Of a stretch of 64,000 nt of DNA, positions 35,154-48,034 are shown in pieces (the first letter of the stretch is position 1; each line of letters begins with the position of its first letter). A program made the translations under genes and the position numbers. The notes beneath the pieces are model-generated. The model saw only the letters and a program-made list of their open reading frames with translations. It was not told the DNA's origin and did no database searches. Origin of the DNA: Sambucus nigra (Eukaryota > Streptophyta > Magnoliopsida > Dipsacales > Adoxaceae); NCBI GenBank assembly GCA_949130495.1, contig OX422215.1:527665755-527729754 (forward strand), written 5' to 3'.

Positions 35154-38100
35154 GTCATCCCAAGTTTTTGGTAGGGGAAATAAAATACGATTGAACAGGT
35201 AATCTTGCTAGAGATTAACTCCAAAATTTACAAGGTAGTTAAATTGTTCTATCTTTTTTATTTCCATGCCTATAAATTGGAATACCCTTTATAGGGTGTG
35301 CACTAATAAAAGAGTTATGTGTGCGGTCTAATTTCAACCGCTCCCACCCTTGTTGCCAATGATTATCACTGTGCCTCATTTTTCCTGAGAAAAGTATATG
35401 AGGGCGTGAACACGAGTCCTACAATTACATCTCTAATGAATTTATTACAAGTAGTTCAAACATATGCGGCATAAGGGTATATTAGATTGATTCGTATTTT
35501 GATTCATCACTACCCTTATCTTAACCCCATGCATTTTGGATTTTATTGATGTGAAATATAACAACACGGGAAGTGGGCGAAATGTCAAATTGAAACGTAT
35601 GTACATTACGAGTTATTAAAATTTTGGGACATTTACACTTTGGGGTCTGCTAGTTCTTCATATATACCTATTGGGGTACACTTGTTCTCGTATTTACTCA
35701 TGGGGGTCCACTAGTTGTTTTCTTTAATATTTTTAATAATTAATCTTTTTCCATTTAGTTAAGATCCGTTTTAAATTCTCCCTCATATGTATACTAGAAT
35801 TACTAAAATTGAAAACTCAAAAACTAAAACCCACATATGGATAGCCTTTAAACACCATACCACTACAACCCTAGTATCTAACCCCCTAATATAATATGAT
35901 GACACGCATATAATCCCCAATACAATTTCTAGGGTTTATTGATTTATACATCCCCTATGGCCATCCCGATCGAGATCGCGCGCCGCTTCCTCTCTTCTGC
36001 CTCCCGAAAGGGGGGATGGGGAAGGAAGGGGGGATATAAAGGTCTCACGTCCTACTTAGGAACACTTCGGACGTATTCGATAGGGGTAAATGTAAAGAGT
36101 TGGAGTCGTCAACCTATTTTCACAAAATAGGCAAAAGAATATGTTATCGCCTCGAGAGACATGCATTGAATACAAACTGATGAATATGAAACCAATAGTT
36201 TGAATGGTCTGGGGGCTAAGTTATGAAATAGGAAGGGTTTAGGCACACATCCCGTCCTCTCGGTCTCTCATGGGCTTGTGTTATTATTTTCCTTTATTTC
36301 TCCATGAGGTGTGTGTACATGTATATATAATAGAGATCGGAATCACCCAAATCATACCATGGAAGAGATAGAGTGAGGTCATCCATATGAATGTTCCCAA
36401 AATAATATATGGAAAATGTGATTTATATGTTTATCGCGATATTGAACGTTATAATGAAATGATAATATATGTTGGATGAAATGCTAAAAAAACATAATAT
36501 GTATACTAATTCAAGAATACGAAAATTGGAGATTTAGGAAAATTGGGAAAAAATTGGGAAATTGGATAATTGGAAAATTAGGAAATTGGAAAATTGGACT
36601 TGATTCTTCGGTTTTAATAAAAAAACGCCTATGTAGCCTATTAAGGCATCAAAGTCCACGTAGTTCGAATGCGACATGGGAGTGGGGTTTATCCCATAGA
36701 TTTGAAAAGGGATTTTATTATGTGTGTGTGTATAAAAACGTGTTTTAGTTTTGAAAAAGTGTGATGGATAATCACGTTCAGAATTTATGGGTGTAACCCT
36801 CTTTTTGTTTCTTTTGGGTTTTTTATAGACAATAAAGTATGTGCAATATACTAATAAAAATGTAGATAATAATGTCTATGAACTAAAGTAAGGACTAACT
36901 TATGAATCTATTGAAATTTATTCAAAGAAAGAAATTTAAAGATAGAGATAAGGATTTAGACCTTCTTTGAAGCTTGATCTTTGATCTTGGATGAACTTCG
37001 TTGAATGTGAGATGAAGGTTGGATGAGAGAGAGTGTGATTGTTCCAAATTGGGTATGAAAAGGATGATAATGTAAGCTTGTGTAGGGGTGTCCCCGCCAA
37101 AGAGAAATTATCCAAATTGACCCTACACTTGGAAAATAAAGAAGGAAGATCAATCACTTGAGGGAGTTCCCCACGAAGACCTTCCACCGACGTTCCTCGA
37201 AAGACTCCCCTCGAAGACCAATGTTATTCAAATGATAATGTCTTGTAATATAAAGAAGAACGTGTTTGATTATATATTTCATGTATTAAGTAAACTTTCT
37301 TTATAATATGGGTGAGGTTGTTCGGTACCCTCTAGGGACTATGCCTGGAGGGCATAGGAGAGCTCACATGCTCTATCGAACGACCTCCTCTTGGTAACCT
37401 TGAAGGGATATGGTTTGGAGGATTGAGAGCAAGGAAACGTTTGGAATGCAACAACCAACCCTCTTCGAACACTTGGGCAAAACTCCACCCAGTATAAATG
37501 ACCACTCGAACCACTTACGACCGATCCACTATGATTCAAACCTATTCGGGGTAACCTCCTCGAGGAACCCCAGTCTTGTATCTTTGGCTTGTAAGAATCC
37601 CTTATCCAATAAACAACATATTAAACTGCTCGAGCCACTTGTCGGCTGAGCCACCTCAAGCTACACACCATCTATTTGATTGATGTGACCACACATCTAG
37701 TGGTCTCACTATTTACCCACTTTATGACATCATATCATCTGGAATTTAGGACCTCAAAATCACATCACTCAATTGAGATTATCCTTTGGATGGCAAGCCT
37801 AGGCCACCCAAACTTGATTTTGTAGTCATTCTAAGGCAAGCTCTTAAGCTTCCGTGTCATGTTCCTTATTAAATTCCACCATGCTTTTAACATGCTAGGC
37901 AATTTCCCACCAAAATATGACATCCCATGCATTTAATGCAGTATATTGGGCATTAATGAAGTGGTAGTCTAGAACTTAATGCCGATCAATCACATTCAAC
38001 AATAGTAAGGTTACTCGAGTAACCTTGCCTTCATATAAATGGTTGAACCAAATCGTTTACGGGGGGACTTCACTCTGTATAACAAAGTGTTATTGGGTTT

Positions 38101-38450
38101 CCCTCATACACGAGAGATCAGGTGAGAGAATATTTATTGTTGAAAAACATTCCCCTCATACCCATAAATACCAGTATTATTGAGCATTAACGGGACTAGG
38201 AGTTATTACCTTGCCTTTATTGTGCCCAGAGTGCTTGTTCTTTCTCCCTCCGACGAGGTTTCTTGCTGGTCCTAGTCATTAATTGTGTGATGGTGCATTT
38301 ATGATGTAAATATCTTATTTAATACTAGTTGAGAATTGAATGTTGTGTTTGTTATCAACATTAAGTGTGATCTTATGCATTAATCCCGATCTTTATAAGG
38401 GGTTATGCCTCGCTTAATATTAATTGTATTCCAAGAACCCACATCTTACA
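35154..38450 (+). other. Non-coding stretch ending in the 5' LTR of element F
   Basis: No gene is visible. The right end, just before the primer-binding site at 38451, is the U5 end of an LTR (ends CTTACA). TATAAAT at 38034-38040 may be its promoter. The LTR start cannot be placed because no second copy lies in the window. Short GGAAATTGGA-type repeats are at 36538-36598. The ORFs here (for example 35939-36130, 37332-37649 on both strands) show no domain and look like chance. Confidence 0.5.
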
Positions 38451-38472
38451 TTTGGCGACCCTGCTGGGGAGG
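38451..38472 (+). promoter_or_regulatory. Primer-binding site of element F
   Basis: TTTGGCGACCCTGCTGGGGA follows the LTR end. It resembles the TGGCGAC-type primer-binding sites of plant Tat/Ogre-group elements; the tRNA was not assigned. Confidence 0.6.
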
Positions 38473-38489
38473 TATTCTCTTTTGGAAAG

Positions 38490-39122
38490 ATGTCAGAGGA
38501 TAATACCTCCATGATCATCGAATTTGATGTCTTACAGTGTGAGAAAGAAGCATATCTCACTGCGTCGACTGAATGAGCGAGAATTATACGAACGGAGCCT
38601 GGCACATCTTCTACTGGTGTGACGGATATTGCAGGGGCACAGGTAGGAATCAGTTCAGTGCAAATGGTGGGGCTCGTGGGGTTATTTAAGGAGTTTATCA
38701 AAACCCCAGTGGCCCAGGCAATGCTAGGAGTTACTGGAGGAACGAACTCGATCATGATGCCACCGACGGAGACTTTACTCCCTTTTCTACGGGTGGAGTC
38801 ACTACCCCTGCTTTTAATAGTGTTCCTTATGTTACCCCACCTAACTTCGGTAATGTTCCCCCAATCGCTTCACCTCTCTTTATTCTTCCTGTGGCGACAG
38901 GGCCGACAGCTCAAGGCCAGGGAACAACCTCAATGGTATATGCATCAGTCGGGGATACAGGTAAGAGCACACCAACCACAGTAGCTACACCAGCTATTGT
39001 AATAACATAAACAAATGATACCCCACCATCTAGCATGGAAGAGATGAAGAAAGAATTATTAATGTTTATAGCAATGTCTAAAGCTGGAGATAGATCCTCG
39101 GTGTAAGATGACATTCGCACTC
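38490..39122 (+). pseudogene. gag: Element F gag, 5' part (split by element E)
   Basis: ATG 38490 (MSEDNTSMIIEF) is 18 bp after the primer-binding site, with a TGA at 38574 and further breaks. The last stretch before the insertion reads DDIRT, which joins in frame across the removed element E to PYHEEYNNELYP at 51645, so both parts belong to one gag. A Tat/Ogre-like gag is inferred from the leader and from the core in the second part. Confidence 0.6.
39118..39122. repeat. Left target-site duplication of element E (CACTC)
   Basis: CACTC also follows the 3' LTR at 51640-51644. Confidence 0.9.
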
Positions 39123-40798
39123 TGATTAGGCGTAAATTCATTCGAATTTACCCCCTTAATTTAGGGATTTTTATCGCTCCAAATAATGTAATTCATCTTG
39201 ATTTATCTCATTTATATGCTACTGACCTTACTACGTAGTATCGCAAGTTTTGTGCCTTTTTCATGATTTTTACAAGTATTTATTGCTAAGTGAAGAAAGG
39301 AAAAAGCCAAAGCAAAAGAGTGAATCAATGAAGAAAAGTCAAAAAGGCAAAAGCATAATTTTCATCCGGAATTTGGACGAGGACCCAAAATGAAAGTTGA
39401 AGATCTCGAGTCTACGAGTGCATAGGAAGAAACGACGTCTAAATTCAAGTTCCATAGCAGAAGTTACGAGGTTCTGAAAATGAGAGAAATTAAAGAGAAA
39501 TTGAGGAGAAGCTGAAAATTGAAGGACGACCGATCCTATTTCCCAAAGAAAGGGACCGGTCTGATCCCTTACAACTCATTGGCCAAATTCGTTTAGCGGA
39601 CCTTTCTTATTTTCCCAAAAAAGGACCGGTCTGAAGTCCTATCACTCACTGGAAAAAATTTCATAACGGACCGATCCTATTTCCCAGAAAAAAGGATCGA
39701 TCCGAATTTGAATGACGATTGATCCGCCACCGAAAGCCCGGACCGGTCCGCCGAGGACAAACTTGATTTTCTTGTTCCGATTTTATAGTTTCATTCAGGA
39801 ACAACTCCGGATTTTTCATGATGTATTTAACCTCTAGTTATTTTTAGACAAAGGGAGCAAACTTTTACTTTTTTAGTTTAGTTTTTTTAGAGAGAAAAAG
39901 CTCTCTCACCTGTGTTGCAAAACCCTAGTTTTGAAGATTTATTAGGGGATTTCAGATTTAATGAATGCAAGTAATTCCATTTTATTTTATTTATTCTCTC
40001 TTTTACTTAGTTGATTAATCCTCAGTTCTTAGTTGCTTTCTCAAACAAAAAATTATTGTTCTTGCCCATCATGATTTCGTTTAATTCTAGAATTAATGTT
40101 TTCCTTCACCTAGTTATGTCTGGCTAAATTCCTTATGGTTGGGTTGCATGAACCCCACCTGATGCGATTCATCATAATGGAAATAGATTTTTGATTTGAA
40201 TTTTAAAGGAACCGTGTTGCGTAACTAACGCACCCGTCATAAGACTTTTAATCTCGTTTGCCTTAGGTAACCGGGATGCTTAAGAGGGCGACGAGCGCGT
40301 AGTTAATGTGACACTTCTTTATTCTTACCTTTGATTTCATATGGTGCGGGCTATGATCCTTCATGTATGGAATGCTTAGGATTAATAAAGATCGAGTTCC
40401 TTGTAAATTCTAATTCCGAAACATAGTATCCTACAGGGTGAATTACTAGGCTGTGGGGGATTGTAACCCAACCTCTCGTTCCCATTTGCAGTTAATTTTG
40501 TTAATAGCTTTCCATCCATATTAGGTTAATTAGATCTATTGCATTTCATTTAGGCATATAGCTTAATCAGTCCGCAATTTAAATACGCATTTAATTATAG
40601 TGAATTTCCCTTTCAAATCACCTTTTCGTTTCTTTTAGAGTCAAAGCTAGGACTTCTTTATTTTTCCAACATCGTCAAGAATTCATTCGCCCTTTTTCCC
40701 TGAGGATCGATACCCGACTTATCAGGATATTACTTGAGCGACAGGCTTGCACTTGAGCCTACATAGCACGCACATTAGACACAATTGTGGTCGCATCA
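39123..40798 (+). repeat. 5' LTR of element E (1676 bp)
   Basis: Starts TGATTAGGCG and ends GTCGCATCA. A cluster of GGACCGGTC/GACCGATCC motifs lies at about 39528-39755. Homologous to 49971-51639 with many substitutions (roughly 10% over the first 145 bases by eye). Confidence 0.9.
39528..39755. repeat. Imperfect ~70-bp repeats with GGACCGGTCC-type palindromes in the E LTR
   Basis: Three or so imperfect units of the form GACCGATCC-TATTTCCCA-(n)-GGACCGGTC. The same cluster is at about 50372-50605 in the 3' LTR, and related motifs lie downstream of pol (46765-46880). Confidence 0.75.
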
Positions 40799-40804
40799 AG
40801 TTTT

Positions 40805-40822
40805 TGGCGCCGTTGTCGGAGA
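40805..40822 (+). promoter_or_regulatory. Primer-binding site of element E (tRNA-Asp type)
   Basis: TGGCGCCGTTGTCGGAGA, close to the TGGCGCCGTTGCCGGGGA complement of plant tRNA-Asp used by Athila elements. Confidence 0.8.
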
Positions 40823-40917
40823 ATTAGGTAAACTTAGGTTAGATCAATCTAAAGCTTAGACCAAAAAATTTTAAAAAATAAAAAAATTCAAAAAAAATCC
40901 TCTCTCATAGGCCTTTA

Positions 40918-42980
40918 ATGCAAAATCCTGAACAAACTCAAACTCCTCAACATACTCCAACCAGAATTCACGAAAATCTAATTGTCGAGTATAAATCTGA
41001 CAGTCCCCACACGCCTCGCGTTCCACAGTTTTTTATTCCACTTCCTAATCCTGAGCACTCTATCGGTAGTTACACCCTGAGTCAATCCTTAAGTCATACA
41101 TCTAGGACACCGATTGATTACTTCGAATCATTTGAAGAGAGAGCAATGTCTGACGCCACTAGTTTTGGCATTGGAGAGGGAAATCCACCCTATCGTCCCA
41201 TAAAAGACTTACTCTTTCCTGAACGAATTGTCACCCTGGTTACATTTTACTTTCGTATAATGTCGGTCAGTTCCCCTTCCGCAATGGGGTGATAAAGATT
41301 CTCCCTACTTTCCATGGCATGGATTCGAAGAAACCATACCTTCACATAAGAGAGTTCGAAGAGGCGTACGACACATTTAGTGACCAAGCTTGCACGCAGG
41401 ATGTCATTCGCCTAAAGCTTGTTCCTTTTTCCTTAAAGGATAAAGCCAAGACCTGGCTATGGACTCTACCCCCAAACTCCGTTATTTCCTGGAGGGATAT
41501 GCAATCAAAATTTATCTTAAAATTCTACCCACCGCACAAGACCAACTATGTCAAGACTCAAATCCAAGGTTTTCAACAATAAGATAATTAACCTTTGGAC
41601 AAGTGTTGGGAATGTTTACAAGAGTTGGTAAGTACATGCCCCTACTATGGTTTTGAAAAATAGCACTTGATCTCTTTCTTCCATAATGGGCTGACAGTAG
41701 CTTCCAAACAACTTGTGCAAACAATGTGTGAACGACCTTTTTGGGAATTAGACTCCAGCGATGTCGAGTCCCATCTTAAGTATGTCGTAGAGACTACTCA
41801 AGCATGGGACTCATCTGATCCTAATATCCAAATTAGTAATTGACAAGTATCGACCATGCCTAATGCATTCGGTCTATTCTAATTGGATATTATTACCATA
41901 ATAGACCATCGATTTGATCAGTTTCAGAGAGACATGAAAGATCTACTTAATAACCGGTTGAGAGATATCTCCTGATCCAGATGTGTCACGAAAGAAAAGG
42001 TGTGTGCTATCTGTGAGGCGGACCATTCCTCAAAGGCATGCCCGACAATTTCTGTATACAAAGCCATGCACACCGAGAAGGTGGATGCTATAGGAGGGTT
42101 CAAGGGAAATTTTAACGCCCCGTATGGGAACTCCTACAACCCTTCGTAGAGAAATCATCCTGGTTTTAACTACTGACAACCACAAGCTGCGATGAACCCA
42201 CATTCACAGGTTGTCCCACCTCCACCCCCTTTGCAATTTCAGCATGCACCACCTCCTCCAGCTCCATACATTACTCCACCGCGGAGGAACCTCGAGGATA
42301 TAATAAACCAGTTCATCAACTCCCAGAGTTCAACCAATGCTAGATATGATCGCATGTTCATCGATATGAATGCGAACATCTCAAAGTTGCAATCTTTGTT
42401 GAGTATCCAAGAGAAGGTCAAGTTTCTTACCCAGGGCCAAAGACCTCCCCAAGGTCAACCTAGTGTTAGCTCCACTTCTACAGAACATAAGGAGAATTGT
42501 GAAGATGTAACCACTCTTCGTAGTGGGAGAGTTATTGATTTATCACCTTCCCCAAACGATGCATCAAAATACAAGGAGACTTCACCCGACACGAAAGAGT
42601 CCAAAGATATACCCTTGAATGAGAGTGACAAAGAAGACACTAGTGATCCCGCAATAATTGTCAAGCTACCCTCCATCGCGCCATTCCCTCAAAGATTAGT
42701 TCCTACCCAAAAAGAGACCCCCCATGATGAAGTGCTAGAAGTGCTTAAAAATGTGAAATTAAACTTACCTTTCCTTGATGCAATAAGGCAAATTCTAGCT
42801 TATGCAAAAGTCATAAAACACTTATTAACAGTCAAGATGAGGATGAAGGTAAAGAAAAACGTGTTTCTAGAACAGAACATGAGCTCATCTCTTCTTAACG
42901 ATCTCCCACCTAAATATAAAGATCTTGGTGCACCCACCATTTCCTGCACCATTAGAGAGAATAAAATTCAAAGGGACTAA
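40918..42980 (+). pseudogene. gag: gag of element E
   Basis: ATG 40918 opens a Q/T/P-rich N-terminus. A frameshift near 41288 leads into the Retrotrans_gag core (ILPTFHGMDSKKPYLH, KTWLWTLPPNS, KFILKFYPPHKT). Stops at about 41581, 41590 and later break the frame. A CCHC-like knuckle (CAICEADHSSKAC) lies near 42001-42040. The P-rich segment from 42192 continues to a stop at about 42980. The pattern GFEK.HLISFFHNGL matches Athila Gag. Confidence 0.85.
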
Positions 42981-43340
42981 CTCGACTTGGGGGCAAGCGT
43001 TAATATCCTCCCCTACTCAGTTTATAGGAAACTTGATTTGGGCGACCTTAAGCCCATAAGGATCACTCTCCAATTGGCGGACCAAACTGTGAGGATACCG
43101 AGAGGCATAGTCGAGGATGTGATAGTCCAGGTGGACACTTTCTACTTCCCGGTAAATTATCATTTGGAACACAGATCCCTCCTTCGCCTAGGGTAACTAT
43201 GTCCCCATCATTCTTGGGCGCCCATTCTTAGCTACGGCTAACGCACTAATTAATACTCGAAATAGGCAAATGCAACTCACATTTGGGAACATGACATTGG
43301 AGACTAACATCTTCAACATAGCCCAACAGACAGGGGAAAA
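42981..43340 (+). pseudogene. pol: Protease of element E
   Basis: Catalytic DLGAS at about 42985-43000 and the flap-like segment, then a frameshift near 43195, after which YVPIILGRPFLAT (second protease motif) reads in another frame. The last upstream codon is a stop (42980). Confidence 0.8.
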
Positions 43341-43482
43341 ATATGATCTTCACGCGGTGAGATTAATTAATGAGATCATAGAAGAACACATTGAGGAAAA
43401 ATTTTGTGGAGACGCCTTAGATGCATGTTTAATGTCTAGTCATGAGATCCATGGAACTTATACCTAGTTTGAGAGAGAGGTT

Positions 43483-44724
43483 GTGGAGTTGCAGGAGCTA
43501 CTTAAGAGAGTGTCGAACGAGGACATGGTAGATCTAAGTTGGGTTTCTTTATTCAAAGAGTTACTGCCGAGGGAGGCACGCATGGTGCCCTCTAGCAACA
43601 CATTCCCGACTCTCGATTTGAAAAAACTACCCTCCAACGTTAAATATGTTTTCCTAGGAGAGGGTGAGACATTTCCTATTATTGTCTCCTCTAGCTTAGA
43701 TGAAAAGCGGGAGGGTAAGATATTAAAGATCTTGAGGAAGCACCAAGGTGTTTTTGGTTGGTGTATAGCTAATCTAAAGGGGATAATCCCTCTAATTTTC
43801 ACTCATAAGATTCACCTCGAGGAGGATGTGAAGCCCTCGAGAGAAATGCAAAGAAGGCTAAACCCCACCAAGAAAGAGGTAGTGAGGGACGAAATCATTA
43901 AATTGTTGGACGCCGGGATTATGTACCCAATCTCGGATAGAAAGTGGGTGAGCCCCATTCAAGTCGTCCCGAAGAAGTCGGGTATGAAAGTGATTGAAAT
44001 TTCCAAGGGAGAGATGTTTCCCCAACGTACCACTAATGGGTGGCGCGTTTGCATTGAGTACCAGAAACTCAATGCAGGAACTAGGAAAGACCATTTCCCC
44101 TTGCCATTTATCGATCAAATGCTTGAAAGAGTAGCGGGCCACCCTTATTATTGCTTCCTAAATGGATATTCCAGATATAACTAGATTGAGGTAGATGTAC
44201 TTGATCAAGAGAAGACAACCTTCACTTGTCCCTTTGGTACGTTTGCCTACAAACGTATGCCATTCGGCTTGTGTAATACACCTGTGACCTTTCAAAGGTG
44301 CATGTTGAGCTTATTAAATGACATGCTTGAGAGAGGGTTGGAGGTGTTCATGGACGACTTTGTTGTTTTTAGCACTTCTTTCGATCTATGTTTAGCTAAT
44401 CTTGAGAAATTATTAACCCGATGTGTGGAGAAGAACTTAATGCTGAATTGGGAGAAATGTCATTTCATGGTAACTGTGGGCATAGTTCTTGGCCACATTG
44501 TTTCATCCAAAGGGATCGAGGTTGGTAGAGCAAAAATAGATGTCATAGCTGACCTACCCCCACTAAAATCGCTAAAAGATGTGCGCTCCTTTTTAGGCCA
44601 CGCAAGGTTTTATAGAAGGTACATTAAGGACTTTAGCGCCATCGCTAGACCCTTAAGAAACCTTCTTATGAAGGACACCCCATTCGAGTGGAGTGAAGCA
44701 TGCCAAAATTCTTTTAAGAATTAA
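43483..44724 (+). pseudogene. pol: Reverse transcriptase of element E
   Basis: Open in two pieces. 43483-44184 carries the HKIHLEEDVKP segment, the WVSPIQVVPKKSGMKV block, WRVCIEYQKLNAGTRKDHFP, and FLNGYSRYN followed by a stop (44182-44184). 44257-44724 carries PFGLCNTPVTFQRCM, FMDDF at 44347-44361 and the connection domain (FLGHARFYRRYIKDFSAIA). The stop sits within the RT palm, so the protein is dead. FLNGYS replaces the usual F-L-D-G-Y-S, so the first catalytic Asp is also lost. Confidence 0.9.
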
Positions 44725-45233
44725 AAATCATGCTTGTGTACGCTCCCATCATGCAAGCTCCGTATTGGTCTTTACCATTCGATCTCATGTGTGATGCTAG
44801 AGATTATGGGATAGGGGCTTTTTGGGACAAAGCAAAGACAAAAAGGCTCATGTCATCTATTATTCTAGTCGGACTCTTATAGGACCATAACTCAATTACT
44901 CCACCACAGAGAAGTAATTACTAGCGGTAGTATTTTCTCTAGACAAGTTTTGATCCTATCTTAACGCTTTCCCCATCACCTGTTTCACTGACCACACGAC
45001 TTTAAAATATCTCCTTGCAAAGAAAAATGCAAAGTCGTGCCTCATAAGGTGGATCCTACTCCTACAAGAGTTTAATCTCTCCATTAAAGATAAAAAAAAA
45101 AGAGTAGAAACGTCATCGTCGATCACTTATCACGATTTTTGTCCGACGTACCTAGTGATCCTACACCCATAGATGAGTACTTCTCGGATGAGCAACTCTT
45201 TGCCACCTCTTTTTTCCCTGGTTTGCGGATATA
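44725..45233 (+). pseudogene. pol: RNase H remnant of element E
   Basis: Recognisable pieces in several frames: LPFDLMCDARDYGIGAFW near 44775, KYLLAKKNAKS near 45008, and LLQEFNLSIKDKK near 45060. Many stops and frameshifts. Confidence 0.65.
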
Positions 45234-46515
45234 GTGAACTATCTTGTCACGGGAGCCGTCACTCCCGATTGGACACCGCAAGATAAGAAGAGGTTCATCA
45301 CTTGGTCGCGCATGCTTTTCTTTGACGATCCATTCCTTTTTAAATATTGCCTGGACCAAATCATCCGACGATGCATACCGAATGACGATATTTCAAAGGT
45401 TGTCCAATTCTGTCATTCGGAAGCATGTGGAGGCCACTTTTCTGTGAAAAAGATAACCGCTAAGATTCTCCAGAACGGCTTGTACTGGCCCATAATGTTT
45501 TGGGATGTAAATAATTATTGTAAATCTTGCGACAGGTGTCAATGGATGGGGGGCGATAACCCGACGAGACAAGATGCCATTAACCCTAATTCTTATCATT
45601 GAGGTTTTCGACTGTTGGGATGTTGACTTTATGGGCCTATTTCCCCCGTCTTTTGGATACCTATACATCCTAGTTGCGGTAGACTATGTTTCTAAATGGG
45701 TGGAAGCTATAGCTACCAAGACTAATGATAATAAACTGGTGATAAGATTAATGCTGGAACAAATACTTTCTCGCTTCGGTGCTCTGAAAGCGATAATTAG
45801 TGATAATGGCACGCATTTTCGCAACAAGCCATTCGAGAAGCTCATGAGAAAGTATGGTGTCATTCATAAAGTTAGAATGACATATCACCCACAAATAAAT
45901 TGGTAGGCCAAGTTGGCGAATCGTGAGATCAAAAAAATCCTCGAGAAGTCTGTCGATCCTAATCGAAAATATTGGTCCCTTCAATTGAACGATTCGCTAT
46001 GGGCCTACCGTACTGCATACAAGAACCCACTCGAAATGTCCCCATTCCACTTTGTATATGGAAAACCTTGACATCTTCCCATTGAGTTGGATCACAAAGC
46101 ATATTGGTCCATTAAGAGGGTAAATTACGATATGGACAAAGCCGGTGAAGATCGCAAGCTTCAATCAAATGAGTTAGAAGAGCTACGCAATGACGCGTAT
46201 GAGAACGCTAGGATTTCCAAAGAAAGGATGAAACTTACACAAGATAATATTATTCGACGAAAAGAGTTTCATCTCAGGCAAAAAGTGTTCCTCTATAACT
46301 CTAGGTTTTATTTATTTCTGGGTAAGATGCGATCTCGATCGACTGGTCCATTCGTTGTGAAGAGCGTATTCCCCCACGGAGCAGCGAAATTGGAAGATCC
46401 AAAGGGGGGAAATACATTCAAAGTCAATGGTCAACACCTAAAGCCATATCTAGAGGCGTGCATAGAGGATGTCGACACCATTTGGTTGTCGGCCCCCATT
46501 TACATGGTAGAGTGA
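45234..46515 (+). pseudogene. pol: Integrase of element E
   Basis: An HHCC-type region (HSEACGGHFSVKKT-like segment to CKSCDRC, about 45415-45540), a frameshift near 45600, then the core: DVDFMG (Asp at 45625), SDNGTHF (Asp at 45802). Where the third catalytic Glu is expected there is a stop followed by Lys (45900-45915). The C-terminal part (46087-46515) ends with RSTGPFVVKSVFPHGA and NGQHLKPY, typical of Athila integrases. At least two further stops occur. Confidence 0.85.
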
Positions 46516-46764
46516 GATGAAATTGAGAGGTCGTCGCACCCCCAACGTGTATGGGGTGAAATCTTGTGTATCATAGATGTTATTAAGTTAGGTTCATTAG
46601 AGTCTTAGGTTTGCATTTTGAGAAGTTAAGTGTAAGCACTAAGCACAAATTTTGAAGGAGCATCCGTAGTAGAATTGGAGTTTGTGGAAGGTTGTGGGTA
46701 TGAGGGCACCCTCTCGTTGAAAGAGAAGAGCATTCCTGCAGTTGGAGGACTCCGCAAATTCTGG

Positions 46765-46924
46765 GAACACGGAACGATCCGCCCCTTGTCATATGGACCG
46801 GTCCGCTTGGGAGTAATTTAAAAATAAAAATAAAAGAAAATGGACCGATCCTCACTTGGTCACGCGGACCGGTCCGGTTCCTGTAACTCTATAACTCCCT
46901 AGATTCACCCCCCCCCCCCCCCCC
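46765..46924. repeat. GGACCGGTCC motifs and poly-C run downstream of E pol
   Basis: Motifs GACCGGTCCG near 46796 and 46866, with GGACCGATCC between them, repeat the palindromes of the LTR. A run of 17 C lies at 46908-46924. Confidence 0.7.
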
Positions 46925-47149
46925 GGTCCATTAATCTCCCTCCATTTTGTCTCTTTCCTCTTCCCAACCCGATTTCCCTCCCAAAAACCCACACATTTCC
47001 CTCCCAAACCCTTGCCTCCAGAAACCTAACCCTTCCCCTTCCCCCACCTATAAATACAACCCTCTCTTACCCTTTTCCCCCACACCTTTCACTTACCCAA
47101 ACTCTCTCCCTCTCTATTCCACCCTCTATTTCCAACAAAATCACCATTC

Positions 47150-48034
47150 ATGGCCAACCAACCACCCCCAGAAAAATACAACTCCATGGTCATTGTTGAA
47201 AATAGGTCGCCCCCGTTCCGTTACTATGAGGAGCAACGTTGGTGTCGCCGCTTCTTCAGTCACGCCCGCAAGCTGCACATTGAGAGGCAGGTTTTGTGGG
47301 AGGAGCTGCCCGCTAGCGTCACTAACATCTTCATCGCAAAGGGGTGGTGTCGTTTCTTCAATGAACCGTTCGATGTCGTCTGGTCCAATGAAGTGTGTTC
47401 CTTCTATGGATCCCTCGTGCGCACCGGCAATTTTCAAGCCGAGGCGTACGTTGACCAAACCCTCATCCCGTTCTCACTCAACATCCTCATTCGCAAGCTG
47501 ACAGATAAGGATTTCCCTCACCCATCCCCATTCAAATACCCCAACAACAGCCCACCCCTAGACAAAGATGTTTTCATTACCCGTATCGCCCCTGGACAAC
47601 AGTGGCTCCGCAACCCTTTTCCCGTCGGCCAACTGGACGATAAAGCGCGTATCACGTTCCAAATCGTTTGCGCCAATATTCAACAAGTTTCAAATGATTC
47701 CATCATGCGCCCTAGTCAAGCCACCCTTTTCTACCATCTCTATGACCTAAACTCCACTATCCACTGGGCCCGCACAATATACCGAGACATTTTCCATGCC
47801 GCCACGGATGAAAAAGGCGCTGCCATTCAACCACCCACCAGATTTCCTCGTCTGCCAAATCCTTTTGGACAGATTACATGCACCAAAAGCGTGCCGCAAA
47901 GGTCCATTCACCAAGGTAGATAGGTCGCCGTTGATAGTGAGGATAGTGATGAGGAGGAGTTTACCGACGAGTCCTCGGACGAGGAGGTGGCAGTGGATGA
48001 CGTGAGCATGGTCGATGGCGAGGATCCCAAGTAA
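47150..48034 (+). pseudogene. Extra ORF in the env position of element E (plant transposon protein-like)
   Basis: ATG 47150 opens 257 codons to TAG at 47921-47923; the same frame then continues through an acidic E/D/S-rich tail to about 48034. The stretch FIAKGWCRFFNEPFD and the following VCSFYGSLV resemble the 'putative plant transposon protein' family found downstream of pol in Athila elements. No signal peptide or membrane helix is evident in the part read. The role is unknown; being in the env position does not by itself show an envelope function. The overlapping plus ORF (46947-47501) and minus ORF (47141-47458) are shadows. Confidence 0.65.

Noticed and set aside
35154..37700. Possible host genes in the least repetitive stretch
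   Set aside because: Only short ORFs on both strands, no recognisable domain, and the stretch ends in an LTR with primer-binding site.
46947..47501. 184-codon plus ORF overlapping the extra ORF of E
   Set aside because: Out of frame with the domain-bearing ORF at 47150; P/S/T-rich pattern typical of an alternative frame.
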